DNA of 64,000 nucleotides from Streptomyces sp. HUAS CB01 (GCF_030406905.1 NZ_CP129137.1:7657501-7721500), one strand, 5' to 3'; numbered from the stretch's first letter, positions 42,058 through 51,189 are shown. Program-made: numbers and translations. Notes: generated by a model from the letters alone, not told the origin.

Positions 42058-43026
42058 TCACGCCCCCGCCGCCCGCAGGGCGAGGATCGCGGACAGGTCC
42101 ATGGACCGGGCCCGCTCCGTGTCCTCCCGGTACTTCAGCACCGATCCGAGCGTCGCCACGGCCAGCTCCGCGTCCAGCTCCGTGGCGCCCAGTGCGTCCA
42201 GCGCCTCGGCCCAGTCGATCGTCTCGGCCACTCCCGGCGGCTTCACCAGGTCCTCCGACCGCAGGGCCTGGACGAGGGCGGTGACCTGTTCGGACAGCCT
42301 GGCCGTCACCGCCGGCAGCCGGCTGCGGACGATCGCCAGTTCCCGGGCGAAGGTGGGGTGGTCGAACCAGTGGTACAGACAGCGCCGCTTGAGCGCGTCG
42401 TGCACCTCGCGCGTCCGGTTGGACGTCAGAACCACCACCGGGGGAGCGGCGGCCCGCAGGGTGCCGAGCTCGGGAACGGTCACCGAGTACTCCGACAGCA
42501 ACTCCAGGAGGAACGCCTCGAACTCGTCGTCGGCCCGGTCCACCTCGTCGACCAGCAGCACCGAGGGCTGGGTCCGCAGCGCCTGCAGCAGCGGCCGTTC
42601 GACGAGGAAGCGCCGGTCGTACAGCTCCGCCTCCAGCCGTTCCACATCGGTGACCCCGGCGGCCTCGGCGGCGCGCAGATGCAGCAGCTGCCGCGGGAAG
42701 TCCCAGTCGTACAGCGCCTGCGAGGCGTCGATCCCCTCGTAGCACTGCAACCGGATCAGCGGCGCGTCCAGCATCCTGGCCAGCGCGCCCGCGAGGGAGG
42801 TCTTCCCCACGCCCGCGTCTCCCTCGCAGAACACCGGCCGGTGCAGCCGCAGCGCGAGGAAGCAGGCGGTGGCGAGACCCTCGTCCACGAGATAGCCGAC
42901 GTCCTCCAGCCGCCGCCGCACCTCGTCCGGTCCCTCGGGAGCGGCGACGGCCGGGCGCACCCCGCCGTCGCCGGTCTCCCCCGAGGGGCCGGTCGCCGTC
43001 CCGCTCATCGGCGCGGCACCCGTCAC
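42058..43026 (-). CDS. coxD: MoxR-type AAA+ ATPase (CoxD-like)
   Basis: A 322-aa AAA+ ATPase: Walker A FCEGDAGVGKTSLA (about residue 70), Walker B VLLVDEVDRADDEFEAFLLELLSE, sensor VLTSNRTREVHDALKRRCLYHW (Arg finger region). This is the CoxD/MoxR partner of the CoxE VWA protein and would act as chaperone in active-site assembly. GTG at 43026 forms a GTGA overlap with the stop of the M subunit gene and is preferred; an ATG at 43008 is the alternative. Confidence 0.9.
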   Translation of the reverse strand: MTGAAPMSGTATGPSGETGDGGVRPAVAAPEGPDEVRRRLEDVGYLVDEGLATACFLALRLHRPVFCEGDAGVGKTSLAGALARMLDAPLIRLQCYEGIDASQALYDWDFPRQLLHLRAAEAAGVTDVERLEAELYDRRFLVERPLLQALRTQPSVLLVDEVDRADDEFEAFLLELLSEYSVTVPELGTLRAAAPPVVVLTSNRTREVHDALKRRCLYHWFDHPTFARELAIVRSRLPAVTARLSEQVTALVQALRSEDLVKPPGVAETIDWAEALDALGATELDAELAVATLGSVLKYREDTERARSMDLSAILALRAAGA

Positions 43027-43877
43027 GCCGGTCCGGCCGCGGCGAGCACCGCCCGCCGGGTGAGCACCCGGGCCATGTGCTCGCGGTACTCGGCCGAGCC
43101 CCACAGGTCCGACGAGGGGCTGGTGCCCTCGGCCGCGGCCTCCGCGGCGCGGGCCACCTCCTCGGGGCCCTCCGTCCCGGCGAGTGCCGCTTCGGCGGCG
43201 GTGGCCCGCAACGGGGTCGGCCCCATGTTGGTGAGCCCGATCCTCGCCTCGGCGATCCGCCCCCCGTCCGTGCGGACGAGGACCGCCACGCCGACCGCCG
43301 CCCACGCCTGTGCGGCCCGGTGGAACTTCTCGTACCGGAATCCCCAGTCGCCGGCCTTCGGGATCCGCACCTCGACGAGCAGCTCGTCGGGGCTGAGCGA
43401 GGACTGGAGGTAGTCGGTGAAGAAGTCCCGCGCCGCGATGGTGCGGCGGCCCCGCGGGCCCGCGGCGACGAGTTCGCCGTCGAGCGCGAGGACGACCGCG
43501 GGCAGGTCCGCGGCGGGATCCGCGTGGGCGAGCGAGCCGCCCAGCGTGCCCCGGTTCCGTACGGCGGGGTCCGCGACCGTCGCCGTCGCCGCCGCGAGCA
43601 GCCCCGCGTGCCGGCGCACGAGCGGGTCGGCCATCACGTCGTGGTGCGTGGTCATGGCGCCGATGACGAGCGTCTCCTGGTCCTCGCGGATCCCGCGCAC
43701 TTCGTCGATCCGGCCCACGTCGACGAGCAGTTCGGGGAAGGCGAGCCGCAGCCGCAGCATGGGCAGCAGGCTCTGGCCGCCCGCGAGGACCTTCGCGTCC
43801 TCGCCGCCGTCGGCCAGCGCGGTCACGGCCTCGTCCACCGACTCCGGCCGTCTGTAGTCGAACGCCGCGGGGATCAT
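43023..43877 (-). CDS. coxM: Cox-like FAD-binding subunit (M)
   Basis: A 284-aa xanthine dehydrogenase-family FAD subunit (PCMH fold): FDYRRPESVDEAVTAL at the start, the FAD-binding LAGGQSLLPMLRLRLA (residues 32-47) and a second TVADPAVRNRGTLGGSLAHADPAADLP (about 100-126), with a C-terminal CO_deh_flav_C domain. It passes electrons from the Fe-S subunit to the acceptor. ATGA overlaps with the L gene on one side and the MoxR gene on the other. Confidence 0.93.
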   Translation of the reverse strand: MIPAAFDYRRPESVDEAVTALADGGEDAKVLAGGQSLLPMLRLRLAFPELLVDVGRIDEVRGIREDQETLVIGAMTTHHDVMADPLVRRHAGLLAAATATVADPAVRNRGTLGGSLAHADPAADLPAVVLALDGELVAAGPRGRRTIAARDFFTDYLQSSLSPDELLVEVRIPKAGDWGFRYEKFHRAAQAWAAVGVAVLVRTDGGRIAEARIGLTNMGPTPLRATAAEAALAGTEGPEEVARAAEAAAEGTSPSSDLWGSAEYREHMARVLTRRAVLAAAGPA

Positions 43878-46339
43878 GCCAACCCCTCCTCGGTCGGGGC
43901 GGGCGCCTGGCCCGTCGTCGGCACCGTGCCCTCCGGCCGCCCGGCCGCGGGGGCGGCGTCTTCCTCGCCCCGGGCCTGCCGGATGGCCCGCCACACCCGT
44001 TCCGGGGTGCACGGCATCGGCACGTCCGTCACCCCCAGCGGGCGCAGTGCGTCGACGATGGCGTTGACGACCGCCGGTGTCGAGGCGATCGTCCCCGCCT
44101 CCCCGACGCCCTTCACGCCCAGCGGGTTGGTGGTGGCGGGCGTCTCGGTGCGCTCGGTGGTGAACTCGGGCAGGTCCACCGCCGACGGCACCAGGTAGTC
44201 CGCCATCGTCCCGGACGTCAGGTTCCCGTCGGCGTCGTAGACGGCCTCCTCGTAGAGCGCCTGGCCGATGCCCTGGGCGAGCCCGCCGTGCACCTGCCCC
44301 TCGACGATCACCGGATTGACCACCCGGCCCACGTCGTCGACGCACACATAGGAGCGGATGCGGGTGTGGCCCGTCTCCGTGTCGACGTCCACGGCGCACA
44401 GATGCGTGCCGTGCGGGTACGAGAAGTTGTCCGGATCCACGACGTGGTCGGCGTGGATCGTCGGTTCCATGCCCTCCGGCAGGTCGTGCGAGGAGAACGC
44501 CTCGAACGCGATCTCCTGCATCGTCCGCCGCGCTTCCGGGGAACCCTTCACCGAGAACACACCGTCCGTGAAGTCGAGGTCGTCCTCGCTGGCCTCGAGC
44601 AGATGGGCCGCGATCCTCCTGGCCTTCTCCACGACCTTGCGCGCCGCCTCGTGGACCGCGGTGCCGCCGACCACCAGGGAGCGCGAACCGTAGGTGTCCA
44701 TCCCCTGCGGAGCCGCCCGGGTGTCACCGTGCACCACCTCGACGTCCTCGAACGGGACGCCCAGCACATCGGCCGCGATCTGGCTCCAGCACGTCACATG
44801 GCCCTGGCCGTGCGGACTCGTGCCCGTCACCACCTCGACCTTGCCCGTCGGCAGCATGCGGACGTTCGCCGTCTCCCATCCGCCGGCCGCGTAGCGCAGG
44901 TCCCTCAGCACCCGGCTCGGCGCGACCCCGCACATCTCCGTGTACGTCGAGATGCCGATGCCGAGGCGCACCGGGTCGCCGCGCCGCACCCGCTCCTGCT
45001 GCTCGGCCCGCATGCCCTCGTAACCGAACAGGGCCAGCGCCTTGTCCGTCGCGGCCTCGTAGTCGCCGCTGTCGTAGGTGAGCCCGGCGATCGAGGTGTA
45101 CGGGAACTCGTCGTGCCGGATCCAGTTGCGCCGGCGCAGCTCCAGCGGGTCCATCCCCAGCTCGGCGGCGAGTTCGTCCATGATGCGCTCGATCGCGAAC
45201 GTCGCCTCCGGCCGGCCGGCGCCCCGGTAGGCGTCCGTGGGCGTCCGCGTCGTGAAGACCCCGGTGCAGGTGAAGGCGTAGGCGTCCATCTTGTAGATCG
45301 CCGGGTACATGAACGCGCCGAGCAGCGGCGTCCCGGGCGTGATCAGCATCAGGTACGCGCCCATGTCGGCGAGCAGGTCGACCTTCAGCCCGAGCAGCTT
45401 CCCGTCGCGGGTCGCCGCGATCTGGACGTCCTGGATCTGCCCGCGGCCGTGGTGGGTGGCGAGGTAGCCCTCCGAGCGCGACTCGGTCCACTTCACCGGC
45501 CGGCCGAGCGCGCGTGCCACGGCGAGGGCGACGGCCTCCTCCCCGTACACCTGGAGCTTGGAGCCGAAGCCGCCGCCCACGTCCGGGGCGATCACCCGGA
45601 GCTTCTGCTCGGGGATCCCGGTGACCATGGCCATCAGCACCCGCACGATGTGCGGGATCTGGGTGGCGGAGTACATGGTGTACTCGCCGGACGCGGCGAT
45701 CGGCATCACGACCACGGCGCGCGGCTCCATCGCGTTGGGGATCAGCCGCTGCTGGAGGAACCGCCGGGAGACGACCACGTCGGCCCTGGCCCGTACGGAG
45801 TCCCAGTCCTCACCGGTCGTCAGCGGCCAGACGTAGCACCGGTTGGTGCCCTTGTCCGCGTGCACGAGCGGTGCGCCCTCCGCGAGGGCCGCCTCCAGGT
45901 CGAGCACGGGTTCCAGCGGGGTGTAGTCGACGTCCACCGCCTCCAGGGCGTCGGCCGCCGCGTACCGGTCGCGGGCGACCACGACGGCGACCGGGTCCCC
46001 GGCGTAGCGCACCTCGTCCACGGCGACCGGGGGGTGGTCGGGCATCACGATGTCCTCGGTCACCGGCCACACGCACGGCATCGAGGCGAGCCCGTCGGCG
46101 AGGTCGCGCCCGCTGAAGGCGGCGACGACGCCGGGCCGCTCCAGCGCGGGGGACACGTCGACGCGGTCGATCCGGGCATGGGCCATGGGGCTGCGCAGCA
46201 CGGCCATGTGCAGCATGCCCGGCACGCTGATGTTGTCGGTCCAGGTGGTCTGGCCGGTGACCAGGTGCGCGTCCTCCTTGCGGGCCCGGGCGCGTCCGAC
46301 TTCCCGCTCGTGCGTCCGGTCGGCGGGCCGGGCGGTCAT
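43874..46339 (-). CDS. coxL: Form II Cox-like molybdopterin-binding large subunit
   Basis: An 821-aa molybdenum hydroxylase catalytic subunit. The N-terminal aldehyde-oxidase hammerhead ([29 protein letters not shown]) precedes the Mo-cofactor part with GGGFGSK, the active-site loop [20 protein letters not shown] (about residue 375), [12 protein letters not shown] and [18 protein letters not shown] with the catalytic Glu. True CO dehydrogenase (form I) has AYRCSFR with the Cu-ligand Cys; here the loop is AYRGAGR, the form II signature, so carbon monoxide may not be the substrate. Full length compared with family. ATG at 46339 overlaps the S subunit stop. Confidence 0.92.
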   Translation of the reverse strand: MTARPADRTHEREVGRARARKEDAHLVTGQTTWTDNISVPGMLHMAVLRSPMAHARIDRVDVSPALERPGVVAAFSGRDLADGLASMPCVWPVTEDIVMPDHPPVAVDEVRYAGDPVAVVVARDRYAAADALEAVDVDYTPLEPVLDLEAALAEGAPLVHADKGTNRCYVWPLTTGEDWDSVRARADVVVSRRFLQQRLIPNAMEPRAVVVMPIAASGEYTMYSATQIPHIVRVLMAMVTGIPEQKLRVIAPDVGGGFGSKLQVYGEEAVALAVARALGRPVKWTESRSEGYLATHHGRGQIQDVQIAATRDGKLLGLKVDLLADMGAYLMLITPGTPLLGAFMYPAIYKMDAYAFTCTGVFTTRTPTDAYRGAGRPEATFAIERIMDELAAELGMDPLELRRRNWIRHDEFPYTSIAGLTYDSGDYEAATDKALALFGYEGMRAEQQERVRRGDPVRLGIGISTYTEMCGVAPSRVLRDLRYAAGGWETANVRMLPTGKVEVVTGTSPHGQGHVTCWSQIAADVLGVPFEDVEVVHGDTRAAPQGMDTYGSRSLVVGGTAVHEAARKVVEKARRIAAHLLEASEDDLDFTDGVFSVKGSPEARRTMQEIAFEAFSSHDLPEGMEPTIHADHVVDPDNFSYPHGTHLCAVDVDTETGHTRIRSYVCVDDVGRVVNPVIVEGQVHGGLAQGIGQALYEEAVYDADGNLTSGTMADYLVPSAVDLPEFTTERTETPATTNPLGVKGVGEAGTIASTPAVVNAIVDALRPLGVTDVPMPCTPERVWRAIRQARGEEDAAPAAGRPEGTVPTTGQAPAPTEEGLA

Positions 46340-46815
46340 GTCCGGGCCTCCTGCCCTTCGCGGGCGGCCGCGAGCACCGCCTGGACGATGTTCTGGTAGC
46401 CCGTGCACCGGCAGAGGTTGCCCTCGAGGCCGTGGCGCACCTCGTCGGCAGTGGGGTCCGGGTTCTCCCTGAGCAGGTCGCGGGCCGCCATGATCATTCC
46501 GGGAGTGCAGTAGCCGCACTGGAGTGCGTGCTTCTCGTGGAAGGCCCGCTGGAGGGGATCGAGGCCACCGGTGGGGGAGCCGAGCCCCTGCACGGTGGTG
46601 ACCTCGCCGCCGTCGGCCTGCACCGCGAGCACCGAGCAGCTCTTGACGCTGCGGCCGTCGAGCTCGACGGTGCACGCGCCGCAGCTGCCGGTGTCGCAGC
46701 CGACGGGGGTGCCGGTCAGTCCCAGGCGGTCCCGCAGGTAGTGGACCAGCAGCAGCCGCGGCTCCACGTCGTCCTGGTAGGAAACGCCGTCCACGGTCAC
46801 CGAGATACGGTTCAT
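46336..46815 (-). CDS. coxS: Cox-like [2Fe-2S] subunit (S)
   Basis: A 159-aa iron-sulfur subunit with both cluster motifs: plant-type ferredoxin [21 protein letters not shown] (residues 40-60) and the four-helix-bundle motif [13 protein letters not shown]...[14 protein letters not shown] (about 97-145). It shuttles electrons between the Mo site in L and FAD in M. ATG at 46815 has a strong GGGAGG site. It is the first gene of a seven-gene operon; its promoter must lie in 46816-46939, where a TTGGGC/TGGTAT-like pair is seen on the minus strand. Confidence 0.93.
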   Translation of the reverse strand: MNRISVTVDGVSYQDDVEPRLLLVHYLRDRLGLTGTPVGCDTGSCGACTVELDGRSVKSCSVLAVQADGGEVTTVQGLGSPTGGLDPLQRAFHEKHALQCGYCTPGMIMAARDLLRENPDPTADEVRHGLEGNLCRCTGYQNIVQAVLAAAREGQEART

Positions 46816-46939
46816 CGGCCCTCCCAGGGGCCCGGGCAGGGGATACCAGCCGGTTTTGTCTGATATGCCCAACTCTAGATCGGCACAACACGCCCCGCGA
46901 CCGTGTCGCTTGGCCGCGGCCGCGGCCCGCTCCGGCCGG

Positions 46940-47705
46940 TCAGCCCGTGGCCTCGCGCACGTCCGTGAGCACCCCCACCCGGTCGATCCGGTGCTCCGGG
47001 TTGTTCCGGTCGTCACGCCAGTAGTTCCCGGCCGCGTTGTCCTCGGGAGTGGCGCAGGTGGAGATCGTGATCATCGCCTGTGTGGCGGCCCTGCCCGGAG
47101 AGCCCGGCACCGTGGCCCGCTGCTCGGCCAGTGACCGGGCGGACCGGAACGACGTCGTCCGGTGCTGGGTGATGCGGTACTCGTAGACCTTGCCGCCCCG
47201 GGTCACGAGGACCGGGTCGCCCACGCCCAGCGCCGGCAGTTCGCGCAGCGGTCCGCCGGCGGACAGCCGGTGCGCGGTGACGAGGTAGTTGCCGACCTCG
47301 CCCGGTCCGACCCCGCCCCGGTCGCCGTACGGGCTGGCCGCCACCCCGCGGTCCTGTATGCGCGTCCCCGGCCAGTCGTCGGTGGTCCCCTCGTACGGCA
47401 CGACGCGCAGGTCCGCCACGCCGATCGACGGGATGCTCAGCGAGGCCGGCCGGGTGCGTGCGCTCCCCGGCGGCCTCGGTGAGGGGCTCCGGGACGGGAG
47501 GGCGGCGGGTTCGAGCGCGGTCGCCGGCGGCGGGGCGGCGGCGGACGGGCGGGCGGGACTCCGGGGCCGGGGCGGCGGCCGAGGCCGGGGCCGCCGCGGG
47601 CTTGTCGGAGGTCCGGGCACCGCCGGCCGCGGAGGAGCACCCCGCGGCCAGGACGACGGCGAGGGCTCCGGCGAGGGCGGTGGGAACGGTGCGGGAAAGG
47701 TGCAT
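46940..47705 (-). pseudogene. Sortase (class E/F-like) with N-terminal lipobox, frameshifted
   Basis: The catalytic domain is read in one frame: IPSIGVADLRVVPYEGTTDDWPG, NYLVTAHRLS with the catalytic His, [11 protein letters not shown] with the catalytic Cys, and the Arg in [10 protein letters not shown]; stop at 46940. An export signal with lipobox (MHLSRTVPTALAGALAVVLAAGC, ATG at 47705) is read in a different frame and runs out of sense at about residue 53. Both parts lie in the right order with normal codon use on each side, so one 1-nt indel in the GC-only Pro-rich linker (about 47490-47560) would restore a 255-aa sortase. It is either a mutation or a sequencing error in a difficult run. 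Confidence 0.7.
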
Positions 47706-47796
47706 GGGCGGCACTCGGATCCATGGTGGGGAAGCATCGGGCCACGGCCCCGGCGGGCCATGGCCATCACCACGACGGTAACCGATCGTTTGTTCC

Positions 47797-47864
47797 CGTG
47801 CCGCCGTGCCGCCGTGCCGCCGTGCCGCCGTGCCGCCGTGCCGGAGCCGCCGTGCCGGAGCCGC
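47797..47864. repeat. CGTGCCGC octamer array
   Basis: Five perfect CGTGCCGC copies and one CGTGCCGG (47797-47844), followed by a second full CGTGCCGGAGCCGC unit overlapping the array end (47837-47864). It lies between the sortase start and the stop of the GCS2 gene; nothing coding is there. Confidence 0.85.
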
Positions 47865-47921
47865 CGGCGCGCGGCCTGTCGCACCGTGACGTGACCGCTC
47901 CCGCGACCGAGCGCGGGCCGC

Positions 47922-49400
47922 TCAGTCGACGGGCCAGGTGTGCGCGGGCGCGTTGAGGTGCATGAAGTCGATGTACTGCTGCGTCATCCGCCGCAGCGCC
48001 TCGTGGTGCGACACATGGGCGGTGCCGTCGATGTGGTGGAACATCTCCGACTGCCAGACCGCCCCGTTGCGCCCCGTGACGCACCGCTGCTCGATGATCC
48101 CCAGCAGCGGCTCCCGCCACTGCGCGTCCATGCCGGACAGCTCCAGGCCCCGGTGGGCCAGTGGCAGCAGACGCCGCAGCACCAGCTCCGCGACCGGCAC
48201 CTCGCCCATCCCGGGCCAGTACAGTCGGGCGTCGATCCCGTGCCGCGCGGCCGTGTGCAGATTCTCCTCGGCCGCCGAGAACGACATCCGCGACCACACC
48301 GGGCGCTCGTCCTCGACCAGGGCGCGGGTGAGCCCGTAGTAGAAGGCGCCGTTGGCCAGCACGTCGGCGACCGTCGGCCCGGCCGGCAGCACCCGGTTCT
48401 CGACCCGGAGGTGCGGGCGGTCGTTGGTCACCGCGTACACCGGGCGGTTCCAGCGGTAGATCGTCCCGTTGTGCAGGGTGAGTTCGGCGAGCTCCGGGGT
48501 GTCGCCGCCCTCGAGCGTCTCCCTCGGGTCCTGGTCGTCGCACAGCGGAAGCAGGGCGGGGAAGTAGCGCAGGTTCTCCTCGAAGAGGTCGAAGACGCTC
48601 GTGATCCAGCGCTCGCCGAACCACACCCGCGGCCGCACGCCCTGCACCTTGATCTCCTCGGGGCGGGTGTCGGTCGCCTGCTCGAAGAGCGGGATGCGCG
48701 TCTCCCGCCACAGTTCCTTGCCGAACAGGAAGGGCGAGTTCGCGGCCAGGGCGACCTGCACGCCCGCGATGGCCTGCGCCGCGTTCCAGTACCCCGCGAA
48801 CTCCTCGGGCGAGACCTGGAGATGGAACTGGGTGCTCGTGCAGGCGGCCTCGGGCGTGATCGTGTCCGCGTAGGTCCGCAGCCGGTCCACGCCGTCCACG
48901 GCGATCCGCAGGTCCTCGCCCCGGGCGGCGAACACCTGCTCGTTCAGGAGCCGGTAGCGCGGGTTCTCCGACAGGGCCCCCTCGCCCACGTCCTTCTGCT
49001 GCAGCGTGGGCAGGATCCCCACCATGGCGAGGTGTGCGCCGACCTTCGACGCCCGCTCCTCGGCGTGGTTGAGCGCGTCCCTGATCTCCTGCTCCCAGGC
49101 GTCGGGGCCGCCGGCCGTCAGCCGGCGCGGCGGAATATTGATCTCCAGGTTGAACCTGCCCAGCTCGCTCGACCAGGCGGGATCGGCGATCGCCTCGAGC
49201 ACGTCGGTGCTCCGCATCGCGGGTTCGGCCGCGCTGTCGACGAGGTTCAGTTCGATCTCCAGGCCCACCTGGGGCCTCTCCGACTCGAACCGTGCCTCGC
49301 GCAGCATCAGCGCGAAGGTGTCGAGGCAGTCCTGCATCTTGTTGCGGTACCGACGGCGGTCGTCACGGGTGAACACCAGCGCCGGGACGTCTCGTCCCAT
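47922..49400 (-). CDS. Glutamate-cysteine ligase family 2 (GCS2) carboxylate-amine ligase
   Basis: A 492-aa GCS2-fold ATP-dependent ligase that would join glutamate (or another acid) to an amine or cysteine. VGLEIELNLVD (ATP/Mg-binding Glu pair, about residues 46-56), NLEINIPP, TSTQFHLQVSPEEFAGYWNAAQ, PFLFGKELWRETRIPLFEQ and WNRPVYAV are visible. Streptomycetes make mycothiol, not glutathione, so a role in ergothioneine-type gamma-glutamylcysteine or another amide is possible, but no neighbour supports this. ATG at 49400 follows GGGAGG. Confidence 0.87.
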   Translation of the reverse strand: MGRDVPALVFTRDDRRRYRNKMQDCLDTFALMLREARFESERPQVGLEIELNLVDSAAEPAMRSTDVLEAIADPAWSSELGRFNLEINIPPRRLTAGGPDAWEQEIRDALNHAEERASKVGAHLAMVGILPTLQQKDVGEGALSENPRYRLLNEQVFAARGEDLRIAVDGVDRLRTYADTITPEAACTSTQFHLQVSPEEFAGYWNAAQAIAGVQVALAANSPFLFGKELWRETRIPLFEQATDTRPEEIKVQGVRPRVWFGERWITSVFDLFEENLRYFPALLPLCDDQDPRETLEGGDTPELAELTLHNGTIYRWNRPVYAVTNDRPHLRVENRVLPAGPTVADVLANGAFYYGLTRALVEDERPVWSRMSFSAAEENLHTAARHGIDARLYWPGMGEVPVAELVLRRLLPLAHRGLELSGMDAQWREPLLGIIEQRCVTGRNGAVWQSEMFHHIDGTAHVSHHEALRRMTQQYIDFMHLNAPAHTWPVD

Positions 49401-49605
49401 CGGCCCTCCCGTATCTCCTCGGGCCCGGCCCCCTCTCAGGGTGCCACTGCCCGCCGCACTCGACCAGCGAGAGGGAATCACGGCCGGGCCGGGCCCCCGC
49501 GTCACGGCCGCCGTGCTGAGTCGTTGTTACACGCCCCGGCGTCCGCGCCGTCCGGCGGGCGGGGTGGCGGGCGGGGTGGCGTGCACGGACGGCAACCGCT
49601 TGTTG

Positions 49606-49633
49606 TTGACGCTTGTACGGGTCGCTGTACGGT
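49606..49633 (+). promoter_or_regulatory. Promoter of the lamin-tail protein gene
   Basis: TTGACG (49606-49611), 16-nt spacer, TACGGT (49628-49633). A start near 49640 would give an unusually long 5' leader of about 200 nt before the ATG at 49840. Confidence 0.5.
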
Positions 49634-49686
49634 GCAAAAGTTTTGTCAGGTGATGTCGCTATTGTCCGTGCCGTATACAGCTGAGC

Positions 49687-49713
49687 GTTACGGAAATATC
49701 CGTATTTCGTAAC
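49687..49713. promoter_or_regulatory. AT-rich dyad in the 5' leader
   Basis: GTTACG and CGTAAC arms flank a further AAATA/TATTT pair (27 bp, one bulged base), strikingly AT-rich for this genome. It may be an operator or a structured RNA element; no known riboswitch core was recognised around it. Confidence 0.4.
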
Positions 49714-49839
49714 ACGGGGTGGTTCAGGGGCTTATGGGCGTGTCGCCCGGCCAGTGTGTGCGACCTCGGCACAGGCCGGGAGCATGGTCCGCCCACCGGC
49801 CCCAAGGCCGGACCGGGCACTGAGGTGAAGGGCATCCGC

Positions 49840-50481
49840 ATGTCTGCTTCTCGTAACGTCCGTCGTCTCGTGGCGGCGGTCCTGGCGTCCGGCGCGATGG
49901 TCGGCGCGATGGCCGTGCCGGCTTCCGCGGACAACGGCCACGACCGCCGTGACGGGCGCGACCGTCAGGCCGGCCACAGCCGCCACCACGACGACCGGAA
50001 CCGCTCCGACCGCGACAGGTTCGACGGGGACCGGTCCCGTGGTGACCGGTTCGGCGGCGATCGGTTCGGCGGTGACCGGTCCCGTGGCGACCGGTTCGGC
50101 GACGACCGGTTCGGGCGCGACCGGCGTTCCGGGGTCCTCATCGGCCAGGTCCAGCACAACAACCCGCGTCGTGACTTCCGCTCCAACCGCAGCCTCAACG
50201 CGGAATGGGTCGAGGTGACCAACACCGGTCGCCGGGCCGTCGACCTCGACGGATGGACCCTGACGGACAGCGACGGCAACCGCTACCGCTTCGACGACCT
50301 CCGTCTCCCCGCCCGCTCCAGCGTCCGCGTCCACACGGGCCGTGGCTTCGACACCCGGCACGACGTCTACCAGGGCCGCCGGAACTACGTCTGGGACAGC
50401 CGGGACTCGGCCACGCTGCGCGACAGCCGCGGCCGCGTCGTCGACGTCGAGTCCTGGGGCCGCGGCTTCCCCCGCCGGTAG
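49840..50481 (+). CDS. Secreted lamin-tail domain protein with GDR(S/F)(R/G) repeats
   Basis: A 213-aa exported protein. The signal peptide is MSASRNVRRLVAAVLASGAM...ASA. Residues 30-95 are a highly charged Asp/Arg/His-rich stretch ending in six near-identical pentapeptides (GDRSR GDRFG GDRFG GDRSR GDRFG DDRFG). A C-terminal lamin-tail (LTD) beta-sandwich follows: NAEWVEVTNTGRRAVDLDGWTLTDSDGNRYRF, LPARSSVRVHTGRG, then WDSRDSATLRDSRGRVVD. LTD domains occur in surface nucleases and wall proteins; the role here is unknown. ATG at 49840. Confidence 0.85.
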   Translation: MSASRNVRRLVAAVLASGAMVGAMAVPASADNGHDRRDGRDRQAGHSRHHDDRNRSDRDRFDGDRSRGDRFGGDRFGGDRSRGDRFGDDRFGRDRRSGVLIGQVQHNNPRRDFRSNRSLNAEWVEVTNTGRRAVDLDGWTLTDSDGNRYRFDDLRLPARSSVRVHTGRGFDTRHDVYQGRRNYVWDSRDSATLRDSRGRVVDVESWGRGFPRR

Positions 50482-50635
50482 TCCCCAGCGGGCGGCCGCA
50501 CCGCGACGCCTCGACGCGGCCGTACCGCCGCACGAACGCGGCGGACCGGGCCGGGGCCCGGCCCGCCGCACCGTGCCCGTCCCCGGCCCTCCCGTTCCGT
50601 CCGGATCCGAACGGGCGGACCGGGGGCTCCGGCCC

Positions 50636-51189
50636 CTACCCGATCGGCTGTCTCCCGGACGGCGTCCGCGACCGGCCCCGGGACCGGTGGTCGCTCAGGA
50701 CCTCGCGGACGACGTGGCCGGCGGTGGCCGCCCTCCTCGGGTTCGTCTCCCGATAGGACCGGAGCTCCGCCAGCGCGATCGACAGCGCCCACCCCGCCCC
50801 CCCGTCCAGGTCGCCTCGTCGCCGCCCAGCGCCGAGCGGAACGAGGCGCGCGCCTCCGGGGGCAGGACGTCCCAGGCCACGATCAGGTCGACCGCCGGCT
50901 CACCCCAGGCCCGGACAGCCCAAGTCGATGACGGCGCCGAGCCGTCCCCCGACGAGCAGCAGATTCCCCGGCTGAAGATCCGCGTGGGCCCAGACGCGCG
51001 GACCGTTCCACCCGGGGACGCGCAGCGATGCCTCCCACGCTGCGACCGCCGCGCCCGCGTCGACGGTCCCGTCCGGCCCGTCCAGGGCCCCGATCGCGGC
51101 GCGGGTGTCGGCGTCCCTCGCGGAGAGCGGCTCGGCGCGGTAGGAGACGGGCCCGTCCGAGGTGTCGACCCGGTGCAGCGCGGCGCTCA
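50636..51189 (-). pseudogene. Aminoglycoside phosphotransferase-like remnant
   Basis: Three pieces in three frames, in the right order, spell the C-terminal half of an APH-family kinase. They are ALHRVDTSDGP...VWAHADLQPGNLLLVGGRLGAVIDLGCPGLG (catalytic HADLQPGN loop and DLG metal site), EPAVDLIVAWDVLPPEARASF and WALSIALAELRSYRETNPRRAATAGHVVREVL, ending at a TAG at 50636. One base too many near 50900 and another in the 7-C run near 50800 break the frame. The N-terminal lobe is absent: the coding of the TAP hydrolase begins where it should be (51187). It cannot give an active enzyme as it stands. Confidence 0.7.

Larger units (their letters stand above)
49401..49839. other. 439-nt control region before the lamin-tail gene
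   Basis: A gene-free stretch holding a vegetative-type promoter (49606-49633), an AT-rich dyad (49687-49713) and a leader of about 200 nt. A 12-bp direct repeat, GGCGGGCGGGGT, occurs twice near 49553-49576. Confidence 0.5.

Noticed and set aside
44288..46399. 703-codon plus-strand open frame
   Set aside because: It is a shadow of the Cox L gene: GC-rich antisense frames stay open by codon bias. It is full of His/Arg/Gly and has no domain.
47013..47714. 233-codon frame as an independent lipoprotein gene
   Set aside because: Only the first about 53 residues make sense. The rest is the sortase domain read out of frame, so it is treated as the 5' part of a frameshifted sortase gene.
49640..49839. 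c-di-AMP (ydaO) riboswitch before the lamin-tail gene
   Set aside because: The leader position is suggestive, but the conserved ydaO core strings I know were not found. Only an unassigned dyad is reported.
49980..50130. Regular 15-bp repeats as a CRISPR-like array
   Set aside because: Repeats are contiguous without spacers and lie in frame inside a secreted protein gene.
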